Assembly (NCBI GenBank): GCA_015852425.1
Contig: JAAAIG010000106.1
Location: 6,477-66,683 of the forward strand
Direction of reading: 5' to 3'
DNA from: Gryganskiella cystojenkinii
Lineage: Eukaryota > Mortierellomycota > Mortierellomycetes > Mortierellales > Mortierellaceae
DNA length: 60,207 nt
Positions 60,158 to 60,207 of the stretch are shown here, piece after piece (positions within the stretch are counted from its first letter, which is position 1; the number at the start of each line of letters is the position of its first letter). The notes below the pieces were generated by a model that saw only the letters and a list, made by a program, of their open reading frames with translations, had not been told where the DNA came from and did no database searches. The position numbers were made by a program, and so were the translations under genes.

Positions 60158-60207
60158 TGAAGAGAGTGGGATTTGAACCCACGCCTACGAATAGACCGCG
60201 GCCTTAA
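60158..60207 (-). tRNA. tRNA-Leu (anticodon AAG), 3' part, truncated by window end
   Basis: Read on the minus strand, the window end gives the 3' half of a type II tRNA: anticodon loop TTAAGGC with anticodon AAG, the anticodon 3' stem CGCGG, a variable arm CTA-TTCG-TAG, T arm GTGGG-TTCAAAT-CCCAC, acceptor strand TCTCTTC and discriminator A at 60158. The long variable arm with the GGCGTGGGTTC context is typical of eukaryotic tRNA-Leu. The 5' half (acceptor strand, D arm, any intron next to the anticodon) lies beyond the window, so the anticodon reading assumes no splice at this point. Confidence 0.88.

Overview
The window is nuclear DNA of a filamentous, early-diverging fungus. A Mortierellomycota or wider Mucoromycota origin fits best. 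The evidence is compact multi-exon genes with short GT-AG introns of mostly about 70 to 600 bases, pyrimidine-rich leaders, rhizopuspepsin-like secreted proteases, a cobalamin-linked methionine synthase reductase (rare outside early-diverging fungi) and decayed F-box/LRR-like sequence. The species assignment is an inference. There are two runs of N (18138-18209 and 32863-32872).

Layout. At 0-11 kb lie eIF4A (+), a large CCCH/CCHC zinc-finger protein (-), a decayed C2H2 zinc-finger gene (+) and an unrecognised three-exon gene (-). At 11-27 kb there is mostly non-coding DNA around three tandem secreted aspartic protease genes, all on the minus strand, each with one intron at the same codon and a TATA box about 90-105 bases before the start. 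The spacers hold a 122-125 bp tandem repeat interrupted by an assembly gap and a 134 bp Tc1/mariner-type MITE. At 27-35 kb there is a broken choline-transporter-like (SLC44) gene, some coding-like debris, and a gene-poor pyrimidine-rich stretch. At 35-47 kb lie a 1065-residue single-pass membrane protein (+), a Sec14/CRAL-TRIO protein (-), HEM2 (-) and methionine synthase reductase (-). At 47-60 kb lie an NDUFA4-like mitochondrial protein (+), trehalose-6-phosphate synthase (+), MMS2 (+), a broken F-box/LRR-like gene (+), a seven-helix membrane protein (-), an NPC2/ML-domain secreted protein (+) and the 3' part of a tRNA-Leu(AAG) (-) running off the end.

Most genes are unrelated housekeeping functions: translation, heme, methionine and B12, respiration, trehalose, DNA damage tolerance and lipid transfer. 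The one clear functional cluster is the protease triplet, a local expansion for extracellular protein digestion. HEM2 and methionine synthase reductase are neighbours on the same strand; both touch tetrapyrrole chemistry, but nothing shows that they are co-regulated. I saw no CRISPR array, viral gene or intact transposase. Exon boundaries were derived by hand from splice signals and reading-frame continuity.
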